The notes under the pieces were generated by a model. It did no database searches, was not told the origin of the DNA, and saw only the letters and a list, made by a program, of their open reading frames with translations. DNA of 64,000 bases. Origin: Sipunculus nudus (Eukaryota > Annelida > Sipuncula > Golfingiida > Sipunculidae). Positions 1 to 13,697 of this stretch are shown one piece after another. Location of the stretch: positions 49,152,124 through 49,216,123 of the forward strand of contig CM049308.1 in assembly GCA_026874595.1 (NCBI GenBank). The letters run 5' to 3'. Within the stretch, counting starts at the first letter, position 1. The number at the start of each line of letters is the position of its first letter. A program made the position numbers and the translations under genes.

Positions 1-2010
1 AGTTTTCGTTGTTTTGTGACGTTAGACATTTCTCTTTCAATGTTCGTTGTTTTGTGACGTTAGACATTTCTCTTTCAGTTTTAATTCTTTTGTAACGTTT
101 GAACTTTCTCTTTCAGTTTTCGTTGTTTTGTGACGTTAGACATTTCTCTTTCAGTTTTTGTTCTTTTGTAACGTTTGAACTTTCTCTTTCAGTTTTCGTT
201 GTTTTGTGACGTTAGACATTTCTCTTTCAGTTTTCGTTGTTTTGTAACGCTTAACCTCTCTCATTCAGTTTCCGTTGTTTTGTTACGTTAAACCTTTCTA
301 TTTCAGTTTTCGTTGTTTTGTAATGTTAGACCTTTCTATTTCAGCTTTCGTTGTTTTGTAATGTTAGACCATTCTCTCTTAGTTTTCCCTTTTAAGTACC
401 GTTTTGCGGTTCTCTCTCAGTTTTCTTAGTTTGTATTTTTTGGACCATTCTCTCCAAGTTTTCTTTGTTTTGTACCGACCGTTAGACCATTCTCTCTGAG
501 GTTTCTTTATTTTGTATCACTAGACCGTTCTCACACAGTTTCCGTTGGTTTGTACCATTAGACCTTTCTCCCTCAGTTTTCATTGTTTTGTAACGTTAGG
601 CCTTTCTCTTCCAGTTTTCGTTGTTTTGTGACGTTAGACATTTCTCTTTCAGTTTTCGTTCTTTTGTAACGTTAAACCTTTCTCATTCAGTTTTCGTTGT
701 TTTGTACTGTTAGACCATTCTCTCTTAGTTTTCGTTGTTTTGTACCGTTTGCGGTTCTCTTTCAGTTTTCTGAGTTTGTATCTTTAGACCATTCTCTCTC
801 AGTTTTCTTTGTTTTGTACCGACCGTCAGACAATCTCTGAGGTTTCTTTATTTTGTACTGCTAGACCGTTCTTACACAGTTTTCGTTGCTTTGTACCGCT
901 AGACCTTTCTCTCCCTTTTAGTTTTTATTGTTTTGTATCGTTTTGCAGTACTCTCAGTTTTCTTAGTTTTGTACCTTTAGACCATTCTATCTCAGTTTTG
1001 TTTGTTTTGTACCGTAAGAACTTTTTCTCTGAGGTTTCTTTATTTTTTCGCTAGACCGTTCTCAAACAGTTTTCTTAATTTTTTACCATCAGACCTTTCT
1101 CTCTCAGTTTTCATTGTTTTGTGACGTTAGACCTTTTTCTTTCAGTTTGCGATGTCTTGTACCATTAGACCTTTTATTCTCTTTCATTTTTCGTTGTTGT
1201 TTTGTAACTGTAGATCTTTCCCTTTTAGTTTTCGTTGTTTTGTACCGTTTTGCGGTTATCACTCAGTTTTCTTAGTTTTGTATCTTTAGACCATTCTCAC
1301 CCAGTTTTCTTTGTTTTGTACCGTAAGACCATTCTCTCTGAGGTTTCTTTATATTGTAGCTAGACCGTTCTCACACAGTTTTCTTAATTTTGTACCATTA
1401 CCTTTCTCTCTTAGTTTCGTTTGTTCCTATAGATGTTTCTATCAGATTTCCTTGTTTGTTCCTTAAGTTGTTTCTCTAATTTTTTTTCTGTTGGACCCTT
1501 AGACCGTTTTCTCTCAGTTTCTGTTGTTTTGTAACGTCAGATCTTTCTCTTTCAGTTGTTGTTGTTTTGTAACGTTAGACATTTCTCTTACAGTTGTTGT
1601 TGTTTTGTAACGTTAGACATTTCTCTTACAGTTGTTGTTGTTTTGTAACGTTAGACATTTCTCTTACAGTTGTTGTTGTTTTGTAACGTTAGACATTTCT
1701 CTTACAGTTGTTGTTGTTTTGTAACGTTAGACATTTCTCTTACAGTTGTTGTTGTTTTGTAACATTAGCCATTTCTCTTACAGTTGTTGTTGTTTTGTAA
1801 CGTTAGACATTTCTCTTACAGTTGTTGTTGTTTTGTAACGTTAGACATTTCTCTTACAGTTGTTGTTGTTTTGTAACGTTAGACATTTCTCTTACAGTTG
1901 TTGTTGTTTTGTAACGTTAGACATTTCTCTTACAGTTGTTGTTGTTTTGTAACGTTAGACATTTCTCTTACAGTTGTTGTTGTTTTGTACTTTCAGTTTT
2001 CATTGTTTTA
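1..2010. repeat. 38-bp minisatellite array, diverged then homogeneous
   Basis: Tandem array that begins outside the window. The unit is about 38 bp, each copy carrying TTTTGTAACGTTAGAC followed by a pyrimidine run and CAG. Copies between 1 and about 1550 are strongly diverged. From 1553 to 1990 eleven copies are almost identical, with starts exactly 38 bp apart (1553, 1591, 1629 and so on), which suggests recent local amplification. Open frames across it are T-rich repeat translations and are not taken as genes. Confidence 0.95.
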
Positions 2011-2819
2011 TATCTTATATCACGTATATCACGTGTATCAGTGCAGTGTCTTTAAAAGCTTGGCATGCATGTCACTGCTTCTAGGTAAATGCAAATAAAA
2101 AACCGTATTACATGAGCTAATTAAGACTGCTGGTAATATTTAGTGAAAGTTACCACGGTTTAACCTTGATTTTTTCAATATATATATACAAATTTCTCAG
2201 CCTTTTCTTCGTTAATTTACCTGATGATTTCTTATTTGTTTGGGACCCAGCGCAAAATGCAAAATAGATTAAAAAAATAAATATGATAGACCGCCAGCTC
2301 TATGATACATTAAGAGTCATAACAATTATGTTACGTGTTTTTAATTATATGCAAATTTAGTTACAGATAAATCAGAAATAATGACATATACGTGTTTATT
2401 AGTAGAGGTATAGCACTCAGACGCATGTCCGCTTATATACAGTTGTACGACATGGCATAAAAAAATTTCATCAACGATAATATTGTCTGTTTCATCCCCT
2501 CAATATCTACGTGTTTGTTTTTGCTTTAATTATTGTTATATTACTTACATTTCAAGGGAAATAATTAAAGTGCAGAGTAGAGGATAAAAAGACCTTATTT
2601 TAAAAAGGTAAACAAATACCTACCTTACACCTTATTTAAGAAACTGAATTATCTGAAAATATGAGAAATCCAAGACCGACTTATGGCGGTCAAGGTCGTT
2701 GATCACATGCAAAAAAAAATGCCTCAGTTGACAGCTACTGATTGGATGATGTCGTGTTAACACCCTAACAAAAATGTAACCAGCTAAAACAAAGATTTTT
2801 TAAAATATTTTTTAAAAAT

Positions 2820-2821
<2 letters not shown>

Positions 2822-2882
<61 letters not shown>
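2822..2882. repeat. (TA)n microsatellite
   Basis: Almost uninterrupted TA dinucleotide tract of about 60 bp. Confidence 0.95.
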
Positions 2883-3097
2883 CAGTAATATGTACATGCA
2901 TAATTCACCATGCATCACCATGCCATATCAATACACACATATATACATACATATACATGCACAAACAAATTTCAAAATTTTTACATATTTATGTTAGAAA
3001 CTAAGGACTTAAACTGAAAAATAACCACGAACAAATCAAACAATGGAAAAGAATATAAAAAAACCCAAATAAACCAGAATACAAACCCCTGCAAATA

Positions 3098-3214
<117 letters not shown>

Positions 3215-4444
3215 GTGAAACATGAACTGGGGACTTATTGTAAAATTCCATATTAATTGCCATTAGGTTGTCACTTCCATATGTAGTTTTCTAGGAAATT
3301 ATCGAAAATGTAAACTTTTAAGAAAATTTCCTACTATAACTGGCGGACAGCAGGTGGTTAAACGGACTATAATCATGTAATAATGATAACGTTGCCTTGA
3401 GAGTATTTAATGTATATATCTTTGATGAAGGGAAAGTGTTTCATGTGCTTATGCATGTGCTAAGGGAAAGATTACATAAATGTCTATATGTAAATATCTA
3501 ATCAAGTATGTATGATAAAGAAATATAAATAATCTTAATTTATAGTAAAAATGATTACATTTTAAAACCTGAAATGACAAAATTATCATTTGGCCAATGC
3601 GTGAGACTGTGGTACAGTACAAATAGTGGCCGGTAGATGGCAGGGCGTTCTGGGTTGACATGACAACGCACGATTCAACTCTTTTATGTCAAAGAATTAA
3701 ATTTATTGTATGCAAGGAGACGTTGGCCTGGACAAGCAAACATCAGTCATCTCGGTTAATATGTTAAGCATTGATTTACTTTTTAGTTAGTAGTAGAAGT
3801 AGAAACGAATGTTTTATTAATAATTTTCCAGGATGGTAACATGTAAAAGTCTTTATGAACGCTTTTGGTGCTGTACCATATTGAAAACTGCATATTCTAT
3901 ATGCTAACCATGGACACTTAAAACATACACGAATATATACAAAGTCCCTAAAATGTGGCAGGAAGGAACTGAAATGCCGGGTTGAGCTAAGCTCTTACTT
4001 GTAGCAATATGGACTAGCAGACGACACACGGGTCATCATTTTGTTGTGGTGTTTCCCAAGGGGCAGATGACATAATTATATGTCACTGTGTTCATTGAAT
4101 TCGTTACATTTCATTGTGTGAGGACCTTAAAAGGATTGATTACCACGAGGACCGTAACCCTGTATCTATTCGTGTATGTATAAAAACTCATTCATGATTA
4201 CACAGATATGGTATATTAAGAAAAGTTTTTGCCTTTCAATTATTGAAGAATCTTGTCAACAAAGGCGTTATCATATCTCATATTCTTAGGCGAAACAACC
4301 GGGTTATTGAGTTATGTAAAAAAAAAACCCTCAGGATTTGATAATGCAGAATATTAATGAGAGTTTGGGACAAACTACCTGGTTTCCTAGCGAGAGGCAT
4401 GAAGAAAGTTCTCGCCTCCTGGTGGTGAAAGCATAAAACACTCG

Positions 4445-4640
4445 AACTCTTGACTTGAGACCGGATGGTCCTGGGCTTGTATTAATACTTGGTCTTGGGG
4501 GTCATGGCTCGAGAGATCAGGTCAAGTCCATCTCGAGTCATAAAAAAGTCGGAGTCGGACTCGGCCTTGGACTCGGGTTCCTGGAAGACTCGGAACAGAA
4601 GGAAGTGGACTTGGACTGGAATCTGAAGGACTCTGACATT
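4445..4640. repeat. Degenerate GGACTCGG-type simple repeat
   Basis: Imperfect iteration of GACTCGG / GACTTGG around 4550-4620, giving glycine-leucine-rich translations such as VGVGLGLGLGF on the plus strand. Interpreted as a low-complexity repeat rather than a coding exon. Confidence 0.6.
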
Positions 4641-4906
4641 TCCTCGTATAGTTTGAACTACACCATTCAGGATAATATTTACGCATTCCCAAACTGTTAC
4701 TGACTTTGTTGACAATAATTTTGTTATTGAATAAAAATGCATTACCAGACATCAGAAGATGGCAAGTCAACAGAATCAACACATTTAAAAATCCCTCGTT
4801 CTTTTTTTTTAATATTTTGATTTTGTACACAGACAACAAAATAGTACAAATGATGACCACCAGGTGTCAACCATTCACTTCGCAGTATCTCGATCAGCCA
4901 GATTAG

Positions 4907-4908
<2 letters not shown>

Positions 4909-4939
<31 letters not shown>

Positions 4940-4959
4940 GCGTTTTTTTTTTTTTTTTT
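4909..4959. repeat. Poly(G) 29 followed by poly(T) 17
   Basis: 29 consecutive G (4909-4937), five other bases, then 17 T (4943-4959). The longest homopolymer in the window. Exact length is vulnerable to sequencing and assembly error. Confidence 0.9.
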
Positions 4960-5561
4960 CATTTCTATATTTTCTATATCAAGACAATTGGTGTTAATTA
5001 TTAATGTACATTAATATTGCGCAATTTACAGTGTAATACCGTTCAAATGTCGATACACAACCGATTTTAAATTATTACATAGAGTACACAAAAATTCGTT
5101 TTAACCAAAAGCTTGAAAAAGCACAGTTAGATTAAATCTAACTTTTATTGTCTACATTACATATTGCAAATATATGACAAGTATATGGTTTAAAAATTAT
5201 GGTACTATGTTTCCAGTATAGGCTAATTCTAAACCAGGTTAAGATAAAAAAAATAATTCATTGTGAACTGAGAAATGGGCACCATATTCTATAATACTAT
5301 TCTTATCAATCGACAGAATAAAATAATTTATAAGAGAGCCGCTTCGAGGAAACTAGAGTGTATAACACGTCTCGCTCTCTGAACTGTGCACAACAGAGCA
5401 GAACACAACAAAACGGAGCAGAATAAAGCAGATCATAATAGAGCTGACTAGAGCAGAAGAGAACATAACAGAGCAAAAAGGAATAGGACAGAACATAACA
5501 AATAAGAGAACAGAACAGAGCAGAAGAGAACAGAACTTGGGGGCGGTTCAAGGATTATGCA

Positions 5562-5579
5562 GGGGGGGGGGGGGGGGGG
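5562..5579. repeat. Poly(G) 18
   Basis: Eighteen G inside the purine-rich repeat block. A second shorter G run lies at about 5821-5830, on the other side of the TA tract. Confidence 0.9.
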
Positions 5580-5599
5580 CTAGTGGATATTTGCATAAT

Positions 5600-5745
5600 C
5601 ATACATACATATATAATGGTGAAGGCAATATATTTATACACACATATATATATATAAACATGTATACATAAATATATATATATATTATATATACACATAT
5701 ATATATTATATATATACACACATATATATACAGCTTCTATGTATG

Positions 5746-5783
<38 letters not shown>

Positions 5784-5820
5784 TATATATATATACACAC
5801 ATATATATATATATGTATAT
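5600..5820. repeat. TA/CA-rich microsatellite
   Basis: Interrupted TA and ACAT dinucleotide-type repeats of about 220 bp between two poly(G) runs. Confidence 0.85.
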
Positions 5821-6780
5821 GGGGGGGGGGTAACCAGCTTGAAAGTGTTCTGCTCTGTTCCGCCACTGCATCAGAGCAAAACGGAATATGACAGAACGGA
5901 ATAGAACAGAACAGAGCAGAAGAGAACAGAACAGGACAGTATGGAATAGGACTGAACGGAATAGGTCAGAACCGAATAGGTCAGAACAGAACAGAGCAGA
6001 CGAGAACAGAACAGAGCAGAATGGAATAGGACTTAACGGAATAGGGCAGAACTGAACAAATGATTAGAGAACAGAACATAATAGAACAGAAAAGAACAAA
6101 ACAGAACAAAGCAGAAGAGAACACAAAAAGAGAGAGAGAGAGAGACCAGAGTTAAATGCAGCAGAACCAGTTGGAACAACACATAACATGCATGCAGTAC
6201 AGAACAGTGCAGAAGAGAACAGAATGTTGTAGAAGAAAGCAGAACAGAATAGCACATATATAATGCAATGTTCTCAAAAGATCTTAATAATTTTATACAT
6301 TTAGGGAGACAAATTCGTAAATATTTGTCAGATATGGTATGCGCACCGTACGCTGACGCCGTCTGTCGGGACTTTGTGTGACTATTCTGGGGATCACATG
6401 TCATGTGTGACGTAGTTACTTTTAAAGTTACATTATGTGCCAAGATGGCTTCCGCTCCGTGATTAAATTTGTTCTCGTTCATTTTGTTCTTCTTCTGTGA
6501 TTGTGAGCGAACCTAAGGACCTTACATATTAATTTTTCCAGTTCATATATAAAGAGAAAATAAATAGCAACATTTCCTAAATTACAGATATTAATCACGT
6601 GTTTATATGAATTACGTTTTAACTAATAATTGTAAAAATATGTATTGATAAAATCCAGCCTTATCTCCAAACCAATGACAGCTTAACTTTCTCTTCATTT
6701 TAATTTATACTTTAGTTAAATTAGAACAGACAGACCGCCAGAATAGACCGAGCGGGAAGTCATGGGAACTTGTTTTAAGA

Positions 6781-6781
6781 T

Positions 6782-6849
<68 letters not shown>

Positions 6850-6851
6850 CA
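6781..6851. repeat. (TA)n microsatellite
   Basis: About 70 bp of TA repeats. Confidence 0.95.
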
Positions 6852-6907
6852 AATTTGTAATTCTGAATAGATAATAAACCTTGGGCATTATTGTTGAACC
6901 TCGAAAA

Positions 6908-6922
6908 CAAAATGGCGGCCAT
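6908..6922 (+). promoter_or_regulatory. YY1-like motif
   Basis: CAAAATGGCGGCCAT matches the well-known YY1 consensus (AAAATGGCGGC). It lies between a TA tract and a mobile-element relic. No gene start can be linked to it, so it may be part of the element. Confidence 0.35.
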
Positions 6923-7029
6923 ATATAACCAAAGAAACCCCGATTTTTATAATTCGACTCAACTGTGTCTGTTTGATTACCTGTTTTTGGTAAATACATG
7001 TATAACATGACAACCGTAGACCTCATGAA

Positions 7030-7390
7030 AAAATTCCGGCCAAGAGGACAAACCAGTCCTGAGATATAAGCATGGATGTCTGCCATGTAAACTTGTTTAT
7101 AGGCGGCGCGCAAAATCTATCCATGATGTATGTACACATGTATGCAACATGTCAGGCGGATAGCTCAAACCACTGCCAAGATATGAGTGAATTTTACCCC
7201 AGACAGACACAATACAAAAATAGTTGCAGGCGACGCCACCACTTTTGTGGATAATAAAGAGCTATATGTAAGCTCTATATATACATGCAAAATTTTAGTC
7301 CGATACGTCAAACCATTCCAGAGATATTAGCATGGATGTCTAACTACTGCAGAGATATGAGTGATTTTAACGAACAGACGTGCATAAGGA
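7030..7390 (-). mobile_element. Relic of the GGTGGCGCCACC monomer family (type D)
   Basis: The reverse complement closely resembles the monomers at 49.2-50.25 kb: the same order of a TTTGCATG-type word, a GCTCTTTAT word, a degenerate GTGGCGNCGCC core, then CTCATATCT and GGTTTGA. About two monomers are present, decayed and without recognisable ends. Confidence 0.65.
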
Positions 7391-7819
7391 CGCTTGGCAA
7401 TAATGGTTTAGATATATTATTTTAATAATTTATAACTTTTTTTCTTATTTAAAACTGAAACAAAGATACCCAAAAGGGACTACATGGTGTCATTTGGAAT
7501 ACATTTGGGGCCATCCATACAAGATCCATACAACATCAGTAATTGCAAGGTAAATCCCTGTTACTCATTAACAACAAATTACTTTTCCTTTAATTTTAAG
7601 TTGTTATTATAAACTAATAAACAATTATTTCATTATTGTTTATAGTTATGCTGTTCGCCTAAACAACACTAGAGGAGGGGAGGGTTGGACACCAGGGGCA
7701 ATCTATGACCAGCTAAAAGCTGGCTGGCTGCCCAGTATGCATCGCTTCAAGCGTGTATAATTAGCCTGAAAAGGTCAACAAGGGTGACATACAGGTGACT
7801 GAAGAGGGCTTCAATATAA

Positions 7820-8440
7820 AGAAGTAAGTATGACATGCTCTCAAAAAAACTGTAATAAAAGGTATATTTTTTGGCCAATTCCTTTCAAATTTCAGAATTT
7901 ATAAGCTGAAATCCTAACATCTGAATGATATGAAAATTAAATCAACAGTACTTACGGGAAAAAAGTGCCATTGCCAAATTTTGGCAAAATTTAAGGTAGT
8001 GATTTTATGTATATATATAAATAACTTTTTTTTAAACAAAAACATTTCAAAATTCAGATCTAATTTTGGGTAAACAATTAAATCTTGATTCAGTAATTTC
8101 ACTGAAAAGTGTCTAGCATCAACATGTCTCATGTTAAGTGAGTAAATACCTTTCCTGGTGTTTTACAAAGTGCATTATGTGCATATATTCAAGAAATAAC
8201 GATGCATGATTCAGATCATTGGATATAAGGCAGTCGTGAAGTGTGACAAAGGGCTTTCAAATATAAAACGGGGGTTTTTCCTTGTTATCTCGAAGGAACT
8301 AAGTCGTATTGACCGAATTTTCGGTATGGTATAGGAGGTTTGGGGACATCTAAGTATATATGCCGAATTTCGGACAAAGGATCATTGCTATATAGCTCAG
8401 TTGAGGTATAGTCAGCTAAGCTAAAAACTGAACGATATAC
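7820..8440 (-). mobile_element. Type B element, 5' portion, minus orientation
   Basis: Read on the minus strand it starts near 8440 with a TTTTTAGCTTAGCTGACT head, followed by GATCCTTTGTCCG, the same start as the elements at 30385 and 59677. The body matches the plus-strand copy at 14333-15005 almost end to end, including the stretch that encodes HFFPVSTVDLIF in both. Two inverted copies therefore flank the 8.4-14.3 kb interval. Confidence 0.7.
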
Positions 8441-8444
8441 ATGT

Positions 8445-9193
8445 ATATATGTATCCTCCGAGTAATTTACACGTCAGTTGCTTGTGTCTGAGACCCTTGG
8501 ACTACTCTGTCTGAACAACGGCATACTATATGAAGGCCCGGCGGAAGCGTTTTCATAATGAACAGGCTCTTTAAGGAACAGATGAAACGCTGAATATGAA
8601 GATGATCAAGTCGACTTTGGGACCATCTCTCCCCAATCCCGATTTTATTTTCAATAAAATTTGGCTTACTTCCATCATTATTAACTATTAACGCCCGAAA
8701 ATTTACAAGAATAAAACGCCCAATAAAAAACAAACTGAGGAAATAATAACCCCAACAATAATATCTGTGCGATTGCATACAAATATTTTTTATTTGTTAT
8801 CACATTGAAAAGGTAAACGGTGTAATCAGAATTAACAGAAAAAGACCGCTATTACACAAACCAGATTGCTAAACGACGACGGTGATAATAATATGGAAAT
8901 AAAGGGAGATACGACCATGAACTACTTTGATACATAATAATAATGGTAAAATATTACTGTTGATGTTCATTTAGCAACAGCAGTAGCGGATAAGGATTTT
9001 GTTACAGGAGAAGGGGGACACAATGGCAAGAAAATTTCTAGCAACTCTATAAAGCAGAAATTTACTTGTAGTTTACTATAGTAGGTTATGGAATAGTCAG
9101 GGTTTGATTGCAAATATATATATCATCCTCTCCAAAAGTGGCACAAACATCAGATCGTGACTGACATGTCCTTGAAGTATCCTTGTGGTCAAC
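8445..9193. other. Non-coding stretch
   Basis: No convincing exon. A minus-strand open frame of about 100 codons (8467-8778) lacks splice or start support. Confidence 0.4.
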
Positions 9194-9283
9194 GCAGAAT
9201 CGAATCCAGGGGGTTCGGACCCCCCCCCCCCCCCTTCAGCCAAAGCATTTTTATACGCCCCTCATATGACTTTGAAAATTATG

Positions 9284-9343
<60 letters not shown>

Positions 9344-9524
9344 ACCGTCCGTCCGTCTGTTAATTTTAATGCACGTTTGCGATGCTCTTGTTTGTTAAGG
9401 GTTTCAGATCAAATTTTGCCGCCAGGACCCCAGTTTTCCGGACCCGCGAACAGGTTTGTAGGTTTTGTCATTGGTCCTTCTGCGTTGGACCCCTCTTTTT
9501 CCTAATTCCTGGATCCGCCCCTGC
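9194..9524. mobile_element. MITE with ATCCAGG/CCTGGAT terminal inverted repeats
   Basis: Left end GCAGAATCGAATCCAGG and right end CCTGGATCCGCCCCTGC form imperfect terminal inverted repeats. A C-run of about 15 follows the left end. A (TA)n tract has expanded inside. A second member of the family is at 61989-62195 and shares the TTTTCCTAANTCCTGGAT right end. Confidence 0.7.
9281..9342. repeat. (TA)n microsatellite
   Basis: About 60 bp of TA repeats inside the MITE. Confidence 0.95.
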
Positions 9525-9529
9525 AATGT

Positions 9530-11384
9530 AACATAACTGGAAACGCAGGATGGTTTACAGGCACAAGGTGCTCTCAATGTTATACGGCCAAAGACATATA
9601 TCGCTTGAAATGAAAAGATGAACTATTATATTTCCTCTTTAAACTACCACATAACTCAAGTATATATTTGCCCCATATATTCATTCTAGTCAATGTTATA
9701 TGTGAACAATAACAAATCGAAAGGAATTAATATTTATTTATTAAAAACATTACACATTTTGAATTTCAATTAAAGCATAAAAAAGTTTTTATGACATAGA
9801 TGGTAATACAAAATAAAAATCACAGGGCAAAACCAGGTCATAGCCAAAATAAAGGCTGTGAGCACTTATATTACTGGAGGATGAAATCACAAATTGTCAA
9901 AACTAACAGGGGTGCCGGAAATAATGTTACCATTTGGTCGCTTAAACGGCCGAGAATATGTAAAGTCTTGCAAAAATAGGTGTAACATAACAGGAAAAAA
10001 ATTAATGGCCATATTTCAAGAACTCGATATATATATGTGCTCTATTTCTGTCTTTTTAATCTATAGGGGTGACTTTTTAAAATGTAGATAGTCATGTATA
10101 TATGCGATAGCACTCAATAGTCCCGGGTTGGCAAATTTCCATTCTAGAATTAAAATAATATCAATATATGGATCTGCGGCCAAACATACTATGGTTACGC
10201 AGAAGGAGAAATATTCAATATTAGGGGTATACTGAGAGAGAAACTTTAATTTAAAATGACTTTTTTCACAAATATACATGTTAAATCACCTATTATTAAG
10301 ACAAACTTTAAAATAATTATGTAGGGAGATAGACTAAAGGGTAACTTGAAGACCAAGGGGTAACTTGAAGTATTAAGTATATTATAAGTATTATAATAAT
10401 AAGTGTAAAAGTTTGTTCTTATGTTCCTACTCTTTAGCTGATGTTTAGCTTGTGAAGACTTTATTTTGTAGACATTTTTAATGCTTATTTTCTTTTCTTT
10501 GTTGAGGTATCTTCCTATTAACATTTCTGAACCTTATTTATGATAATTTAAGGCTACAATTTACAAATGATATAAGCTGGTTAAAAGCTAATATTATTAT
10601 TAATTATGGTATCGAACTGTTTTCATTTTATGTGGGGTTTCTATAAATGGTAGCTATAGCATAGTTTGGCTTCCAGTTTATATGCATGTCTTGTTTGGAT
10701 TTTGTTACCTCTATTCTTAATTTCTTTGCTATCCACACCGGGGAAGTGCATGGATATTTTCACTTTTGACTTAACACAACCCTCCGATGGATTATTGACT
10801 TTGTGTTATTTGACCGATGTTTGTTGAAGTTGTTATTGTTTAGACAGAAAAGTTTCTTATATGATATATATTAGTATTTAGATTGTTAAGACATTTGTGT
10901 CTCTGTTTATATAATGTGTATTTTTGGGTGAGATATGACTGTTTATCTGATAGTGTAATATGTACGAATACCTGCATATCACTATAACCATGTGCTGATA
11001 ACCCAGAATGTAAGGTTATATTGAGCTTCATAAAATAAAAACAAAAACTTGATGTAGATAGATTTGAAATGCATGCATGTTAAGCTACCTGTTAGACCAT
11101 ATTGCAAGAGGGAAACATTCACGTTGTCCGTCATTGAGGAGAAACTGATAGATTTGGCCAAAATTAGTGAAAATAAGCTACAGAATTTTAATATATGGCT
11201 TGAAGGATGCAATAATTATTGTAAACAGTTGAGGGAATATGATTATGCCAAAGAGATTTAGCAAAACATCATATATCTGCGACATCATATATAACTGGCC
11301 GCAACCGGATAAAAGGAACCGTATATATATAGCTTTACTATTTCTTAAGAGCGTTTTTTAAGTTGTTCGTGCAAGGATTTGATG
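9530..11384. other. AT-rich non-coding stretch
   Basis: Nothing with paired splice sites or repeat structure was seen in this interval. Confidence 0.45.
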
Positions 11385-12770
11385 ACCCCACTCACTATAC
11401 CTCCTTTTGAAAGTGCTGTCCCATTCAGTTAGTCTTACCGGTTGCAGCATAGCAGGTATCTGGTAACATCCATGGGGCTTTTTCCAAGCAATAATACATA
11501 ATAATACTTATAAGGTATACAAAGCAGCACAAACAAAAAAAAACATGAAATTATATTGTTAACGTTATATACCTGTATAATGTAGAATTTTTTTATTAAC
11601 AATGGGGTGTTTTGAAGCTTTGTTGAGCAGCTACTTGGTATGCGTTTGTTGTGCCTAAAAATTGGTGCACGAGGCTCTGGCCTGCCTGTATAGCCTGACC
11701 GCTTCTGCCGGCCCTGTTATGTCACATGTGATCTCGTGCCTGACAAAAATTTGTGGAGCCACCTGTACTCCTTTTGCGCGCAGTATCTACCTGTGCATCA
11801 ATAGTATTTATTGGCCAAATCTCAGGAATGCTTCATTGAATTGGACTGATATTGTGCATGTTCATAAACCTTGAATATCTCCATCTTGTATACTTAAGAC
11901 CAGTGGCGCAGTGTGCAGTCGTTTTCGTGTGTGCGTGCGTTTGCTTTGGGCAAAAATCCCTGTATCTCAGGAGTGGTTCAATGTATTGGTCTTTAATTTG
12001 GCATGTTTATCCACCTTGGATAGTTTTCTCGTAGACTTGACAGGTGGTGCCACGTACATTCCGATTTTTGCAGAATACATTGAACCCCCTTTGCTTAGGA
12101 GTGGTTTGCCGTACCGGTCTGAAATTTTGAATGTCCATAGATCTTGGATACCTTTACTCTGTGCACAAACCTACCGACGCCACCTACAATCGTTTTCATG
12201 TAGCGTCCATCCATGAATCTGTTTTGGTGAAAATTGCACATATCTCAAGAAAGTATGGATATAACTGCCTAAATTTAATCAGTCTTGGATAGTTTTGTTC
12301 TAGACCAGACAGGAAGTGCCATCTAGTTTTCCATATCCGTAGAGTACACTAATGGCTTTTTCTTAGGAGTGGGTTAAGGTATCCGCCTGAAAATTGCATA
12401 TCCACACGTCTTAGAAAGCTTTCTCACACTCAAGACATATGGCGCCTCCTACAATCATGTATTTGTAAATAACATTTATGCATTTATCTCAGGAGTGGTT
12501 GGATGTATCGGTCTGAAATTTTGCATGTACTTGCATAGCCTTAGGATGACATTATCATGCAGACATATCTGGTGGCGACAGCTAAATAAATCTTTACTTT
12601 CGTCCGCCTTTCGTGTGTCTTCAACTGTCTTGGGAGACTGGCATCTCTGATGCCACAAATTTCTAGGGCTGTCAAGTTTGGAGAGATTCCATGCCTCACC
12701 TTATCCATCCCTCTGTGATTAGTTGGACACCTGTACATGTAGTCGCTTGTATTATTTTTATTATATGTAG
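11385..12770 (+). mobile_element. Type D monomer-built element, diverged
   Basis: Composed of diverged tandem monomers of roughly 140 bp, each with TATCTCAGGAGTGGTT, then GGTCTGAAATTTTGCATGT, then GACAGGTGGTGCCAC-type cores. The right end carries CCATGCCTCACCTTATCC and then AGTCGCTTGT near 12750, matching the right end of the element at 50376. The left end is not sharply defined. Reading frames inside are not taken as genes. Confidence 0.7.
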
Positions 12771-13690
12771 CACTAAATCCAGAATAAAGTCCTGCGCTAA
12801 AATATTGTTCAATGAAAAACAGAAAAGCTGCAGTATAAACCGTACAGCTACAAGTTTAAAATATCATGAAGTGTGAGACTGATAAAAATTATTGAATGTA
12901 AGTTTTAAATATATGATTTGAATGAGTGATTTTTAAAGCGGTAGAAATGTAACTAAAGAATGGGCACTATTCAATCATAGCCTTAAATACATGGATATAG
13001 ATCGTATGTTATATGTTTTCGTTGTGTTGGTATAAACAGAAGAAGAGAGTGCAATTAATGTATATTATATATACATGTATATGATTAAATCTTGCATTTT
13101 CATGGGTAATTCTTACTGTTTAATGTGTCCTGCTCACGCTGAAGCCGACCGACTGGAAGGCCGTGTATCAATATGTAACATTAAACTAGGTTGGTAGTAT
13201 ATACTGAACGCATGGATTAACTCTCCAACATGTCATTATACATGTATTTCTCACCTGTTTGTACCGGGTTGCTCTTATGGACGTACAGGGAGGCAAGTTT
13301 ACAAACTGGTGTGATTTTTATTTACAAGTTACTCGGGTGGAGTGGAAATACTCATGTTCTTATATTTCTATGTACGTGTATGTTTTTTATCCCCTAAGGT
13401 CCATAGTAATGTTTCATGAGTGATAAAATAATAAAACATGAAGACTGAAATGGGCCTGTGAACAAAATGTTATTCGAATATAAATATATATAGAATATTT
13501 AGGCCTGTGAATAATTCGTTTGAAAGAAATGCCTTTATTACAACTAAATTTGTACGATTGCTGCATGTATTATATTCGCAGATATGCATTGCACATCAAG
13601 CTAGCACTGTGTTTCGTTTGGGTCATTAGTTAGATCACATTACAGGTCCCGGCGGCCTTCAGGTGGGCCTGATGGGTGGATAGGCCTACT
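12771..13690. other. Non-coding stretch upstream of gene A
   Basis: AT-rich, no exon seen. GC content rises from about 13620 as the gene A promoter is approached. Confidence 0.45.
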
Positions 13691-13697
13691 CAAGCAT

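Larger units (their letters stand above)
5386..6256. repeat. Degenerate AGAACAGAACAGAGC repeat block
   Basis: Loose tandem repetition of AACAGAACAGAGCAGAAGAG-type words on both sides of a poly(G) and TA-rich centre. Reading frames through it on the minus strand are leucine/cysteine/serine-rich repeat translations. The block was probably one array later broken up by the microsatellites. Confidence 0.8.
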
